Source: Glandiceps talaboti (Eukaryota; Hemichordata; Enteropneusta; Spengelidae). From it: a stretch of DNA of 64,000 bases. Each line of letters begins with the position of its first letter. Within the stretch, counting starts at the first letter, position 1. The notes beneath the pieces were generated by a model that was not told where the DNA came from, made no database searches, and worked only from the letters and a program-made list of their open reading frames with translations. The DNA is taken from contig NC_135556.1 of NCBI RefSeq assembly GCF_964340395.1, positions 6,930,001 to 6,994,000 of the forward strand. Reading direction: 5' to 3'. The position numbers and the translations under genes were made by a program. Positions 1 to 11,616 of this stretch are shown piece by piece.

Positions 1-1973
1 CTAGTCTGGCAGCGAGACTATCAATAAACGAGCTTCGTTCTTTGGGGGTTGGGGAGGGGTCCGGCGACAATGCGATTGCTGAACTTCACTGATGATTTTC
101 GCACTTCTAACGATATTTCGAAAACTTTCAAACCTTCAATGATAACAGGTTTTTGTTTTAATTTTACTACTGAGATGTTCTTTGCGGGTGATCGATCTTC
201 GTGACATGCCATGCAATTTGTGTTTCGTATAACAGTGACCTTTCATCGGATTTTTAGAATTACTAGTACTTGAATATCCAGTCCAGTACTGTAGCGGATG
301 TTTAGCTTGTAAGTTAACAGAATAAAGAGCTCCCCCCTTCAATTATCTGTGACTAATCAACTTCCATATTTTGATTTTGACAAATCAACTATTACCTTTA
401 TCTTATAAAACTTTACAGAATGCACCGCATGTCATTAGCATTTATAGATTCCACCGATCGATGAACGAGTCAGTCGATTCGTACCAGTTCAATATAAATC
501 ACCACTGAACAAACACTAAACAGTTTTATGTTTAAGAAAATGCCTTTGTTATTTTATTATCGACCAATCGACTCATATAAATCATCATTCTCCTTTGTAC
601 ACCTTCTACACATAGTTTGAATTTCACCATTTATCAATCCACCAATCAGTTTTATGTAAATCATGTCACATATACTTGAGATACTGGCTGTACATGTTTT
701 AAAAATAAAATGGTGTGTTGTAGTTTATAGTGCGACAGAAAGTAACGGCGTATGAGGATTGCCAGCAAAAATCGGATTGCATGGATCGGAATATGTATGT
801 CTCTCTCGGACAAAATACAACCAGTGTGCATAATTCAGGTTAAAGTGTTACGGTGTGTGTACATGACACTCCATTTTAGGCCAATATCAGTTTAAATTTG
901 CAATAAATACTAAAACATACAAATTGTATTTTGTAGTAAATCTGTGATTGACACTGCATGTTGGAGGTGACATCAATATCAAACATTTTTTACCACCCAC
1001 TCATTTAGAAGGACATGTATTTACGTTTGCAAGTGATACACTTGTAAATGAGGTGACCTCTGACTTAAACCGAGACTAGTTGTACTCTCACCTTTTACAT
1101 CGAGCAGTACAATATCTTAAGAATCTACACACTTCCCTGGACAGAGAAGAGATCGCAAAGTCTATACAGCGGTGATAAAAACATAGGTGTTCTTAACAGC
1201 GGTTTATACCTCCAGTTTATACCGTTTGGACTCTCGTCAAGGAAAGTTTACTTCACCATTTAATGACATTAATTGTACACCGAAGATTTATGGTGAACAA
1301 GTACCTCTCCTTTGTACTTTGCTCAGCTGCCATATTTGTAAGCAACATTTATCCCTGCACTGTAAGAAACTTTGGCGTGGCTAGTAGGAACAGATAAGGT
1401 AGTTTTTTTTCTTGTATTTTCCTGCCAAGTGAATATGCATAGTTCATTTGCTAGTATTCGTGTGCTTGAAGAAGGCGTACTAGGTGCACCGAAACGTCTC
1501 TTATTTACAGTTACATTACATGTATCCCTTGATGTGTCTAATTTCACCATTTACAGGTTTTAGTGGTTTGGGGGAGTACTCGCTGTAATCATTTTGTCAA
1601 GGTGGGCGGTTTGTTTCTGCGTAATTAGTACCTAATATTGGAATATCCTCATACGGGTAATCGTATTTGATTTGATTGCTTAAGTAAAAGCAAATGTTCT
1701 GATTAAGTTCTAATATTATCAACCACCACATAGCCTGTATGCATATTTAGATGATTTGATTTGAGAATCAAGTGCTATAATTTGCTATGCACAGCTATCA
1801 AACTGCCACCATCCCCATCCCCAGACATTCCGAACGACTCCCTTCCTCCCTTATTCGTTGGCCAGCCAAAGTGGTTCTTCTTATCACCACGGCTTGATTT
1901 CTTATTCTTATCATAACTTAATTTAGTAAATATCAACTCTATGATTATGTACCACATTGATATTGCATTTCAG
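1..1973. other. Upstream region without a recognised gene
   Basis: AT-rich sequence with no coding run that I can support. The first bases resemble one end of the inverted-repeat element at 2647-2821, so a truncated copy may cross the window edge. A 5' non-coding exon and promoter of the small membrane-protein gene at 1979 should lie here or further upstream, because that gene's ATG sits five bases after a good splice acceptor ending at 1973. I could not place the matching donor. Confidence 0.4.
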
Positions 1974-1978
1974 ACAAA

Positions 1979-2230
1979 ATGGCCGCGACCTTCGGCAGCA
2001 GTGACGTCATAGGAATCACCCTTGGAAGTTTCCTCTTGGGTTTCGGGTTGACCATAGCCGTAGCGCTCTTGTGCTATATTTCAAAATCACGTAGTACCGC
2101 TAACTTCAAGAATACCATGACCAATTGCAAGGAGGAATCTCATTATACCACATACCAGAAATCACAAGAAAGTCAGTACCAGTCACTGAACAAGGACGGT
2201 AGTATGACGTCACCTCAACAAAAGGCATAA
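1979..2230 (+). CDS. Small single-pass membrane protein A of a tandem family
   Basis: An 83-residue protein of unknown function. A short Ser/Asp-containing N-terminus (residues 1-9) is followed by one hydrophobic segment (about 10-34) with Gly12, Gly16, Gly21 and Gly23, then Lys36-Ser-Arg and a polar tail. The basic residues after the segment predict N-outside/C-inside topology without a cleaved signal. The tail carries Tyr-Thr-Thr-Tyr (56-59) and Tyr-Gln-Ser-Leu-Asn-Lys (67-72), which fits a YxxL sorting or signalling motif. The coding part is one exon; a splice acceptor (TTTCAG, ending 1973) lies just before the ATG, so an upstream non-coding exon is expected. Ser7, Ser8, Val10, Ile13, Gly16, Gly21, Gly23 and Ser37 are shared at the same positions with the proteins at 4895 and 10672. 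That conservation is the main evidence that the gene is real. I do not recognise the family. Confidence 0.7.
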   Translation: MAATFGSSDVIGITLGSFLLGFGLTIAVALLCYISKSRSTANFKNTMTNCKEESHYTTYQKSQESQYQSLNKDGSMTSPQQKA

Positions 2231-2646
2231 TTTTCTTCGCACCCAAAAATATATCTCTGCCAATGTTGTCCTGTGAAGGATGACAGTAAAAGTGCGTAAA
2301 GTCGATACCTCGCCACGGGGAACTCAGAAAATGAATTACAATGGCATAAAGTCTCCAAATTTAAATTGCGAACCTAATATATTACAGCTAAAAGAGAGTT
2401 CTCAACTACCGATGACATAATACGGTTCGGAATCACGAAGATGACAAGTGTTGGAAATTACCAATCAATGTGCAACCCTATATGTATAAAGAATGGTTGC
2501 TAAAATATAATACAACTATGGAAAGCACGCTATCAGCAAACTATTAAAGATAGACACAAACTAAAAACTGTTATTGTTGTATGTGGTAGATTACACAAGT
2601 AGGTGATAGTTGTGATTTGGTTATGTACCAGTAAAATTTAAATGCT

Positions 2647-2821
2647 GGTACCGTAGTCTAGCTGCTAGACCTCGGATGTTCTTCCGATACAATACGACAC
2701 ACGATCGAACATCGCTATCGAGGATGGAACATCCGAGTTCAGGAAAGCCCTCACTGCGAACTTCGTTCGCTTATCGTATCGAAAGAAAGCCCGAACGTCT
2801 AGCAGCAAGACTACGAGTACC
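2647..2821. repeat. MITE-like element with about 24-bp inverted ends
   Basis: The left end (GGTACCGTAGTCTAGCTGCT, from 2647) is matched in inverted form at 2797-2821 with few mismatches, and a second inverted pair (CTCGGATGTTC / GAACATCCGAG) lies inside. No coding capacity is evident. The first bases of the window resemble one end. Confidence 0.6.
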
Positions 2822-3001
2822 GTTGACAGAGCGAGAATCCCCAATGTCTACTTTGAATGTTTCTCCTGCAATGTCTATATGGTTGCCAGACACGCCACGC
2901 CCTCGCCTAACATCAAATCTTTGTGAATATCAAAAATCATAATATCATTGTGTTCTGTCTTCCGTAACACATGTTATCGGAAACACACTTTTTTTGCTTA
3001 C

Positions 3002-3370
3002 GCCTAAAAAAATGGTTTGGTTCCAGTTACCCGACCCCACCTAGTTTTCACTACCGACCCTAAGCTCTATTTTACGTATTCGAGAAAAAACTAATAAAAT
3101 CGCGAAAACTGAAGTCTCGCGAGAAATAGTGGATGCGGAAACTGACATCAACTTAAAAAGACAATATAAAACTCTTCTTCCAATCTGTAATGAATTATGG
3201 TAATGGCTGTACATCTGATGAGAAGAAACCAATAGCACGTAAGCCACATGGAAAACAACGGAAAAAATAACTACCTGAACTATATACACTATCGCACACG
3301 AAAAAAAAAACCTACCTACCCCACGTACTCTAAAATTGAGCGTAATCGGAACCACATGATTTTTTTAGGC
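3002..3370. repeat. MITE-like element with GCCTAAAAAAAT ends
   Basis: GCCTAAAAAAATGG...GGTTCC at the left matches the inverted right end finishing at 3370, giving a 369-bp element. A 104-codon open frame on the minus strand inside it has no domain and is explained by the repeat. A related fragment (TTTGGTTCCGATTACCCGG) occurs near 12415-12435. Confidence 0.55.
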
Positions 3371-3934
3371 TTTTAAATCGACTTATAGTCGTAATAAATC
3401 TATAGTCTAAGTATAAACAGAAAACTGTAAATACTTGACATGGCTATTTACCTATCACCGAGAAAGTGAACAGTTCATAAGATCAACCATCAATAATGTC
3501 AATAAAATGTTTGGACTGAGCAAATAAATGTTTGTCGCGACAGTCTGTACCTTGATCAACTGCTAGATGAAGAAGTGTACATTAGTGGGCGTCCAATCGC
3601 TGACAAAACGCTCCCTTTATAACGCAGTATAGACACGGGCAAACATTGATCGTCAGTTTGACACAACATACTTGTCCGTGTATAAACTATCCGACAATAT
3701 CGTGACAAACAAGGTAAGGCAAACGCGTGAGGTAAGCAAAAATATACTTGTCGCGAAGTTACATATATACATCCGGGAATTGAGTCAATGTACGTACAGA
3801 CCATGTTTCTTTACCAAAAGATATTCAAAGCAATATCACATGACTAAGTCGAATAATAATTTTTAATCTACTTGTAATACACACTCGGTAAGTTAGTCAT
3901 TAAATACGACACTGGTAATCCAGCCTTCGGTTGA

Positions 3935-4197
3935 CTAAGATAGACGCAAACTAAATATGTTGTTCTTTACTGTGGTAGATTACACAAGTGGTTGATAGCG
4001 GTTCCTCTGTTGTGTGACTCTTATCACCCTGTGATCAGCATAGTGTAAACATTGGAAGTCCCAAAACAGCATTGCAAGTTTATGGAAGGCTAAATAAACT
4101 CATTTTCAGAGACGTCTCTCTATGTATTGAGACCATCATTAAACCAACGTCCATTGTAGTATCAACATGTTGCGATGATAGTTTGTGTCTATCTTAG
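3935..4197. repeat. MITE-like element, CTAAGATAGAC ends
   Basis: The left end CTAAGATAGACGCAAACT is inverted at 4180-4197 (AGTTTGTGTCTATCTTAG), giving about 263 bp. A partial relative lies near 2545-2640, and another begins at about 35055 inside an intron of the kinase gene, sharing the internal GTGGTAGATTACACAAGT. Confidence 0.6.
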
Positions 4198-4224
4198 AAA
4201 ACGGAAGGCACAACTACCAGCCTA

Positions 4225-4562
4225 ATACAACTGCCGAATCAGAGCATGGACAAACGGAACCTGTTACAAACAAGGAAAGTAAACAACCCAATTTCATTGA
4301 TAACACTTGACACAGCATGTTTGAAGTGCGTCACTTTACATGACTGTTCATGTTCACAAACAATTTCCAATTCCCCTGGCATTTTTTGTAGTACACAAAA
4401 AAGACCATAAAACTGTTCTTATCAAACCATGGTATGTAGTACATGTCGCTGTTGTTTCAACATGCTGAGCCAGGTGTTATTTAATTAATGAAATCGAATT
4501 TATTTACTTTCCCTGTTTGTAACAGGTTCCGTTCGTCCACGCTGTGATGTCGGCAGTTGTAT
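4225..4562. repeat. Palindromic element with long inverted ends
   Basis: ATACAACTGCCGA followed by a GAACCTGTTACAAACAAGG stretch at the left is inverted at 4505-4562. The arms are over 50 bp. A relative with the same ends lies at about 35477-35783. In both places it sits just downstream of a CTAAGATAGAC-ended element, so the pair may travel or persist together. Confidence 0.6.
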
Positions 4563-4787
4563 CCTCGTTTAGAGTTTTTTGGAAATGTGTTATTTTGAAA
4601 GAGAGAACTTTGTTAGAGAGTTCATCATGTTGTTACCTTGATACATTGTGTATATTAACTCAAACAATATTTATTGGAATCAATTCATGCAAGAACTTGA
4701 TGAAGTGTGACTGAAAAACGTCTCTCTTGTTCTCCCTCCCTCTGCCTCTCTCTGCCTGACTATTTGCTTTCGATCTGTTCCCTTGTC

Positions 4788-4788
<1 letters not shown>

Positions 4789-4838
<50 letters not shown>

Positions 4839-4841
4839 GGC

Positions 4842-4878
<37 letters not shown>
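4789..4878 (+). repeat. (TCTG)n microsatellite next to a splice acceptor
   Basis: About 20 TCTG units with one interruption run into TCTCTCAG, the likely acceptor at 4876-4883 just before the ATG at 4895. The repeat may therefore act as the pyrimidine-rich tract of that acceptor. Confidence 0.85.
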
Positions 4879-4881
<3 letters not shown>

Positions 4882-4894
4882 AGACTATAGCAAG

Positions 4895-5236
4895 ATGACT
4901 ACTTTATACGAGAGCAGCACAGTGATGGCCATAGGAGTTGGTGGTTTCTTCGTTGGTTTTGGTGTCGGATTGGTCTTCGTGGGCATCTGTTACATGTGTA
5001 AGTCAGCCGATTCATCTGACAAGTACGAAACCACAACAACACACACCAAAGCAAAAGCCAACGAGTTCGTAAATGCTTCGTACACTCCCTACGACTCAGA
5101 CCTTAAACCTGAACACCAAGCTCGCGTCAGCTTCTATGAACTTGATGAAGTTAAAGTTGAAACTGGCGGTGGGAAAACTAGTTATGAACCAGAGTATGCG
5201 AGTGTCAACAAGCCACCACGAAAGGATAAAGAGTAG
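4895..5236 (+). CDS. Small single-pass membrane protein B of a tandem family
   Basis: A 113-residue protein, the closest relative of the protein at 1979. Residues 1-9 form a short Ser/Thr-rich head. Residues 10-35 form one Gly-rich hydrophobic segment (Gly14, 16, 17, 21, 23, 25, 30) ending Ile-Cys-Tyr-Met-Cys, followed by Lys36-Ser37. Ser7, Ser8, Val10, Ile13, Gly16, Gly21, Gly23, Cys32, Tyr33, Lys36 and Ser37 are identical in place to protein A. The charged tail repeats two motifs of A: Tyr63-Thr-Pro-Tyr66 and Tyr101-Ala-Ser-Val-Asn-Lys106. N-outside/C-inside topology is predicted. The coding part is one exon; the acceptor ends at 4883 (or at 4890, CTATAG), so an upstream non-coding exon is likely. 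Function unknown; an adaptor or sorting role for the tail is inference. Confidence 0.7.
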   Translation: MTTLYESSTVMAIGVGGFFVGFGVGLVFVGICYMCKSADSSDKYETTTTHTKAKANEFVNASYTPYDSDLKPEHQARVSFYELDEVKVETGGGKTSYEPEYASVNKPPRKDKE

Positions 5237-5568
5237 AACAAGGGAAGACCAAGAAACGTAAATTTATTGAATGACTTTGATTTTTTCTGTTTGTCATTTT
5301 CATTTTGATAAGTATATATACCCCCGAATATAACCTTTGACCAACACTGTTAATGACGTATGACCGTTGAGTTTATCCGTCTTCCAAGCTGATTTGACAG
5401 GTCAAAGTTGGCAACGTTTTTTGCTGTGGAAGCTTTCCAAAGTGTTGCTGATAAAGACAATTATTACAAACCACAACTGCGCAACTGTGGAAACACAGTG
5501 CTCCTTCAACCGTGTCCATACAATTATTTACAGACTGTAATGTAATGTAATATAATAATAACCCTTTA

Positions 5569-5913
5569 TTAAAGTGGTCATGTGGCTGAGGATCGGGTTT
5601 TTATTTTTGGATATTTTAATTTATAAAACAACTTTAAATTTACTAATATCTTTTTCTAGTTGAAAAAAAAATGTGATACAACATATATCATGTCCTTGTT
5701 TGTAACGCAATAAATTGCAAAACATTTTTAAAAAAAATGTAAAATGTTTATCATTGTATGTACAATAACAGACTTTTAACACTTTTTGCGTCTTTTTGCT
5801 ATTCATTCCGTTACAAACAAGAACTTGGTATATGTTATTCAAGTAGCAAAACATAGAAAAGTTGTTTTAATTCATAATAAATAACCCAATTCTCATCTAT
5901 ATGGCCATTTTAA
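5569..5913. repeat. MITE-like element with TTAAAGTGGTCAT ends
   Basis: TTAAAGTGGTCAT at the left is inverted as ATGGCCATTTTAA at the right, and the inner AAAACAACTTT / AAAGTTGTTTT also pair. A second copy with the same ends and core lies at 12442-12710. Confidence 0.6.
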
Positions 5914-6224
5914 CTTTGTAATAAATTGATTTTGATATTGATTTTCCACTTTGTTGTGCAATGCATGCAATGGAATGCAATATCTCGTTGTTATCTCATA
6001 TAACCAGCTGTTGAACGTGTAGGTATTTTACATCATCAGAGATTTATGTAAGGTCAAAATCTTCTGGATGGGGTCAAACATTTTGTGTGCCAGAAAACTA
6101 CAATAAATCTGTCTCAGCCTGTTAGTACCAAATCCGAGTATACCTGCCACCTAATAAACTATCCATGATTTTCGGCGCAAAACCGCCTAATGCCACTATA
6201 GATAGCAGGTTGTATAAATGGCAA

Positions 6225-6730
6225 ATCACCGGTCATAGTCATTCAACTCTGTTGTTTCACAACGGTTTGACAAATGGCATGGACACTTTAATGGGGACAA
6301 GTGTGTGTGTGTGTGGTTTTTTTTTATGAGCGAGGCAACATTTAGAAGTAAATGGCTATAAGATCATTATCAAAGCCGATCAGTCATCCCCACTGAGTGA
6401 CACGATATAGCAGCACATACAGTCAGGTACTTAGATAAACACAGATGTAGATGTTGAATAAAGTTGTGTGGCTTCATCAAAACTTCAGTTGCTCAATGTA
6501 TGTCTTAGTACCTGACTGCGCGCGCACGCGCGCGCGCGCGCGCGCGTGTGTGCTACTATTGTCACTCAGTGAGGATGACTGGTCAGCTTTGATATGCATC
6601 TCATATACACTACTTCTAATGTTGTCTTGCTCATAAAAATACGTATGTGTCTCAGCAGAGTGTTCATACTATTTGGCAAATCGTTGTAATCTGTATGCCA
6701 TGGCCACTTATTTCAGGCGTCAGCGTACCC
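6225..6730. repeat. Foldback element with a central (CG)n tract
   Basis: CAGTCATCC[CT]CACTGAGTGACA occurs in opposite orientations on either side, with further paired blocks (TCAGGTACT / AGTACCTGA; ATGGCATGG / CCATGGCCA). Alternating CG/CA covers roughly 6517-6550, a classical Z-DNA-prone tract. A (GT)n tract lies at about 6300-6315. No coding region is evident. Confidence 0.5.
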
Positions 6731-7530
6731 TATCAACATTCCAACGTTGCCTTACAATAAAGGTGAGCGTCTCTTTGCAATAAACCGAATATGGTTGTAA
6801 AAACGCATGGAGTCTTCTAAGTTCGCTTCTGAAGTAGCCAAGATTTATGCCAACCGCATTTATTGGGGAAATATTTCTTTCGCCCTAATTGTACACTATA
6901 AATGACTAATAAATATAATTGTTGTGTAGCAGGCGATACACACGTACACGTATAGTTCTCTCCATGGTTGTGATCCAGCAAAATAAGTCAATACAAGTAA
7001 ACTTACCGAAGACAACTTCCGCTTTGTGTAAAGCTGATAAGGTAAATGTACAGTCTCATTTCTAACTTGTAAAAGTTGTATATCATTATCCTGTGTAACC
7101 GTGTAAGATAACAATTTGGTACTTCTGTGCATCGCATCGTCGTACCCGTCAAGTGCATCGTTAATACCCGTCAAGTTACTGAAACACAACGATATGATCA
7201 AACGACTTATAACGTTATTAGGGTCTGTAATGAATGCATCCTAAATGTCTCATATATTAGAAATAACGTTATTGGCATTACAGTCAGTTCATTGTCACAT
7301 AATGTAGCAATATGGTTGTCTTCGGACTTCACCAATGGACTGCAAGATAGGCATTTCTAAGATGACATGCACCTCAGCACACACAATAAACTGTAGTTGT
7401 CTGTATTTGTACCCATGCGTATACTTTAACACGCTATCTGTATTTCTTTATTTCTTTATTTTTTTAATTTAACTTTGACAAAAGTCAGGAAGTCCACACA
7501 GGTGACCAACACCTATAAACTGGACCCAAA

Positions 7531-7631
<101 letters not shown>

Positions 7632-7861
7632 CTATTAAAAATAGTACAGTATCAAGTAAGATACACAGGAGCCGTTATACAGTGTTTCATGCTTACGCAA
7701 TCATCGGACGACTAACGGTACAGTACTATACTGTACTATTATTACGATATTATTATAGTACGATACTGTACTATTTTTAATAGTTATACCGCTCTACATG
7801 TATATGTATTGAGCACTGTTTGCTCCAGTATAGACACATTGTATATGTTGAGTGTATATAT

Positions 7862-7997
7862 TGAGTGTCTGATGATCGCAATATGCGTGAAACTCCGAGT
7901 TACACCCAAGAAAGAGTTCCAGTACTACCAAAACTACTACGCTCTGCCACTGCGGTATAGAGCACTGTCTTAGCAGATTGATACTCACCGAGTTATA
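7862..7997 (+). repeat. About 130-bp TA-associated repeat module
   Basis: The module starts at GTGTCTGATGATCGCAATAT, contains GTGAAACTCCGAGTTAC and CAAGAAAGAGTTCCAGTACT, and ends at CTCACCGAGT. Near-identical copies lie at about 26206-26333 (inverted), 26489-26561 (partial), 44205-44270 (inverted, partial) and 44277-44404. Most copies abut (TA)n. A diverged relative is at about 27160-27310. Confidence 0.75.
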
Positions 7998-8334
7998 TAT
8001 ATATATATATATATATACAAATAATAGACATCTGGCAAAAAAAGTTATATTTGCCATATACTAAATGTTTCGGAGTTGATGACAGTTGTTATGGTTTATC
8101 CATGCGTACATTTTGATGTCAAGGATAACCTGACGATGTATATAAACTTTCATATGGGTCAACGGGCCACACAGACTGTAAAATACATCGCCGCCCGGTG
8201 ATGTATACGTACAGTAAATGTTTGTGGAAAGGGGTTAGAAGAGCGCCTACAACGGCTGATCTTTCAGTCTACTTGTCACGACACACCCCATAATGTCAAA
8301 ATTTAAAGCATTATTACCAGATTTAAACTCATTG

Positions 8335-9425
8335 CCTCCCGTAAGGGAATCACTAATTATGCAAATTAAACTAAAAAACTATGGTAACAAGTTTTTTTGG
8401 GACAAGCGTGCTTTCTTAGGTTAATGTATGTGCCAAATTATACGGAATTTGAAGAGTGCATGATACTGCTTAATTACTGAATATCAAAGTTGTAGCAACA
8501 AACTTCATAGGACAGGTGCGTATTGTTGTGGTTGATATACGTACCATATTATATGAAATATGAAGCTTGCATTTTTAAGATACAGCCTATTTACCTAAAT
8601 TCATTAATTATGCAAATTTGTCATTAAAACTGTAAGCCATATCAACAAATTTTATTTGACATATCCGCTTTGTTATGGTTAACGTATGTACTAAATGATA
8701 TTGAAATTCAAGTATGTATTCTTATGATATATTCTAATTACCGAAAATCATTAATCATGCAAATTAGTTATTAACACTGTAAGGTACATCAATAAACCTA
8801 AGAGGGCGTATAAACTTTGTTATGTTTAATGTATGAAGTAAATTATATTGAAATTGAAGTATGCTGTCTTAAGCTATAGCCTAATTACCGAAACTCATTA
8901 TTATGCAAATTATTCATTAACACTAAGGTACATCAACTAACTTTATAGGACATACACAATTTGTACTGAATTATATTGAAATCGAAGCATGCAGTCGTAA
9001 GATATAGCCTAATCACCAAGAATCATTAATTATGCAAATTATTCATTAACACTGAAAGGTACAGCAACAAGCTTTACAGGACATATGCGATTGTTATGGT
9101 CAGCGTATCATATGTACTGAATTATATTGAAATTGAAGTATGAAAATCAGTAATTAGAATTATTCATTAACACTGTAAGGTACCATAAACATTTTTATAG
9201 GACATATGCGTTTTCTTATGGTTAACGTATGTACTAAATTATATTGAAATTGAAGTATGCATTCTTAAGATATAGCCTAATTACCAAAAATAATTAATTA
9301 TGAAAATTATTCATTAACGCTGTAAGGTACATTAACACATTTTATAGGACAAATGTATGTTATTATGTTTAACGAATATACTAAATTGTATTGAAATTGA
9401 AGTATGCAGTCTTAATATCACTATA
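8335..9425. repeat. Satellite-like tandem array, 125-150 bp unit
   Basis: About seven diverged units share the order TATGCAAATTATTCATTAACACTG..., GGTACATCAAC, TATAGGACATATGCG, TTATGGTTAACGTATGTACT, AAATTATATTGAAATTGAAG and TTAAGATATAGCCTAATTAC. Unit length varies through indels. The array fills most of the gap before the third small membrane-protein gene. Confidence 0.75.
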
Positions 9426-9842
9426 TGAAAACTCATATTTGACCATGTCTTTCCACCGGGGTAAATCTTGGGCAGGGAATGTGTAAATGTGGTGAGTATG
9501 AGACGAAATACCACCTTTGACTTAATTTCCCCCCCCCCCCCGTGATCTCTCACCTGGGGGTTGTAGACAATCAAAAATGGTACTGTGTCTCATACTACCT
9601 TTGGACAGAGACGGTGGTTAGGTGGGTCACAGGTAGGGTAAAGGTTGGTTAAAGGTGGGTAAATTTGACTTTTCGTATAGTTGATATTGCTTAAATAGTT
9701 GATTTAATTGATATGCAAATTTACCTAATTAACATGAACAGATCTCGCCCAAAAACTAATCAGGTCTAGCCATTACCCCAAACATTATATGTACCAAATT
9801 TCATTATAATTGAGCCAGCCGTTTTTAAAGAAATTGATGACG

Positions 9843-9843
9843 C

Positions 9844-9888
<45 letters not shown>

Positions 9889-9966
9889 CACACACACACA
9901 TACATACATACATACATACATACATACATACATACAGACAGACAGACAGACACACACACACACACA
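9843..9966. repeat. Compound (AGAC)n (CA)n (TACA)n microsatellite
   Basis: Successive AGAC, CA, TACA, AGAC and CA runs. Long open frames on both strands here are only products of the repeat. Confidence 0.9.
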
Positions 9967-10671
9967 GTCATCCCCTTTTAATACCCCTCGCACCCTTACG
10001 AGAGGTAAAAATGTCATCTTGAAGTATGTAAACTATATACTGAATTTATTACATCTCTGCAGATGTAGATGCTGTTAATGTTGAAATATATTGGCATAGA
10101 ATAGTATTTTGTCAATCAACATTGCAGAAATTGTGGAATGCATTACGTCAGAGTCATAAAGTGGTCGGACACAGTTTGTAACTGTGGTCCAAATTAAGTG
10201 TACAAAATTGTACATATAATTAATTTATACGATACACACCAAAACTGTTTAGTGGCAAATTTGCATCAATACAGCGTGAAAAGAGGATGGGGGGGGGGGG
10301 GGGGTAGTATGTACAAGAAGGTAACGGGGCCTGTAGCGTTTTTTCCGAATTTTAAGCACCAACAACATGTGTCATATTAACATTGTTATGTGTCATGTTT
10401 GAATACCTTATGATAGCTCTACCAGTTACTAGAGTATTAGACATAATTTATAGGAATATTTCACTATCAAACTGGCAGGGCGAAACTCTGTAATATCCAA
10501 GGTTTATACTCTTGTTAGCTCAGTAGTCTAAGTTGTGGCGTGGATTTCTAGTACAACTTTTTTATGTATTTTGTGTATTGGTGGTCAGCTGAGACTAAAC
10601 CTGGTGTACTTCGATGATTAATTCGACAGGTATTGGATCGTTAACTGAAGACCAGACCGACCATACTCAAA

Positions 10672-11031
10672 ATGAGCTCTGAGTTTGATTCCTCTACCGT
10701 GACATTTATCGCTATCGGAAGCGCCCTGATAGGAATTGGAGTTGCGCTTGCCTTGATATCCGTTATAATCGTACGCCGCTCGAATACCCGTAATAAGTCA
10801 AGACAACCTGAAAAGAAACCCGGTGGACCCCAACAAGTTTCGTCTGTCAAGATGCGAGGGGGAGATGTACAGCGCCACCAACGTCCACTCAGCCGACTTG
10901 GGTTGGTTGGTCATGCAGACTATAACATCCACAATGTACACAGTACAGGGAGTCAGACTACAGACTCAGACGAGATAGATAACGGTGTATTTATGGTATC
11001 TTACAGACAAATTGAATCAACGTATTTATAA
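10672..11031 (+). CDS. Small single-pass membrane protein C of a tandem family
   Basis: A 119-residue protein, the most diverged of the three. Ser7, Ser8, Thr9, Val10, Ile13, Gly16, Gly21, Gly23 and Ser37 fall at the same residue numbers as in the proteins at 1979 and 4895, with no gap. The hydrophobic segment is about residues 10-34 and Arg35-Arg36 follow it, predicting N-outside/C-inside topology. The 82-residue tail is basic at first (Lys/Arg/Gln/Pro-rich), then acidic with several tyrosines, and ends Ser-Thr-Tyr-Leu. The Tyr-x-Ser-[Leu/Val]-Asn-Lys motif of A and B is absent. The coding part is one exon; a plausible acceptor (TTCGACAG) ends at 10629 within a short 5' leader. It lies 5.4 kb beyond gene B in the same orientation. 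Function unknown. Confidence 0.65.
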   Translation: MSSEFDSSTVTFIAIGSALIGIGVALALISVIIVRRSNTRNKSRQPEKKPGGPQQVSSVKMRGGDVQRHQRPLSRLGLVGHADYNIHNVHSTGSQTTDSDEIDNGVFMVSYRQIESTYL

Positions 11032-11531
11032 TGGATAAAAATGTGCTGATATTAAACAGTGACAGACTGAATTCAGAAATTGAAAGACATAACCTGAGAC
11101 ACGGCTACCCCTCCAAATACTAAATGGTTGACTTTGTTATTTTAGAAATAGTGCTCGTGGCAAGTGCATATATGGAAATATGGATAAAAGGGGATACGGG
11201 GGGGGGGGGGGTATTCTCTCCAGGAGTAGAACGTTTTGACTAATTACAGTTGTACAGGAATCATTTAAAGACGCCAGTATGACAAATATATTTATCTTGT
11301 TGATTTTCAAAATGACCCCTCCCCTCCCCAACTTCAAGTGGTATTTTGAAAAACCCATCAACAATCCAGTCCACCCAGCTGTATAATTGGGAACCTGGTA
11401 GGATAGAGGTTGCAATGTGAATGCTTTAATCATATGCGCTTATAAAGGCTGCAATGGATTGTATGCTCCCAACAATGGAGTTGAGGAAGTATAAAGGGCC
11501 GTTGTGTCACTATAGATCTATGCCAGGGGTA

Positions 11532-11616
11532 ATAATTGTAAAGTGCTTTGACCACAGAGTGGGAAAGCGCTATATAAACACTAACATTATTATTATCATT
11601 ATTATTATCATCAACA
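11532..11616 (+). repeat. SINE/LINE-type 3' tail with (ATT)n
   Basis: A GTAAAGTGCTTTGACCAC block, then GGAAAGCGCTATATAAACAC and ATT/ATC repeats. This arrangement is common at the 3' end of invertebrate short retroelements. The rest of the element was not delimited. Confidence 0.45.

Noticed and set aside
3041-3355. 104-codon minus-strand frame with hydrophobic stretches
   Set aside because: It lies wholly inside an inverted-repeat element (3002-3370) and shows no domain or splice context.
10497-10565. Possible tRNA gene (TTAGCTCAGTAG A-box-like sequence)
   Set aside because: No B-box or acceptor stem at the right distance.
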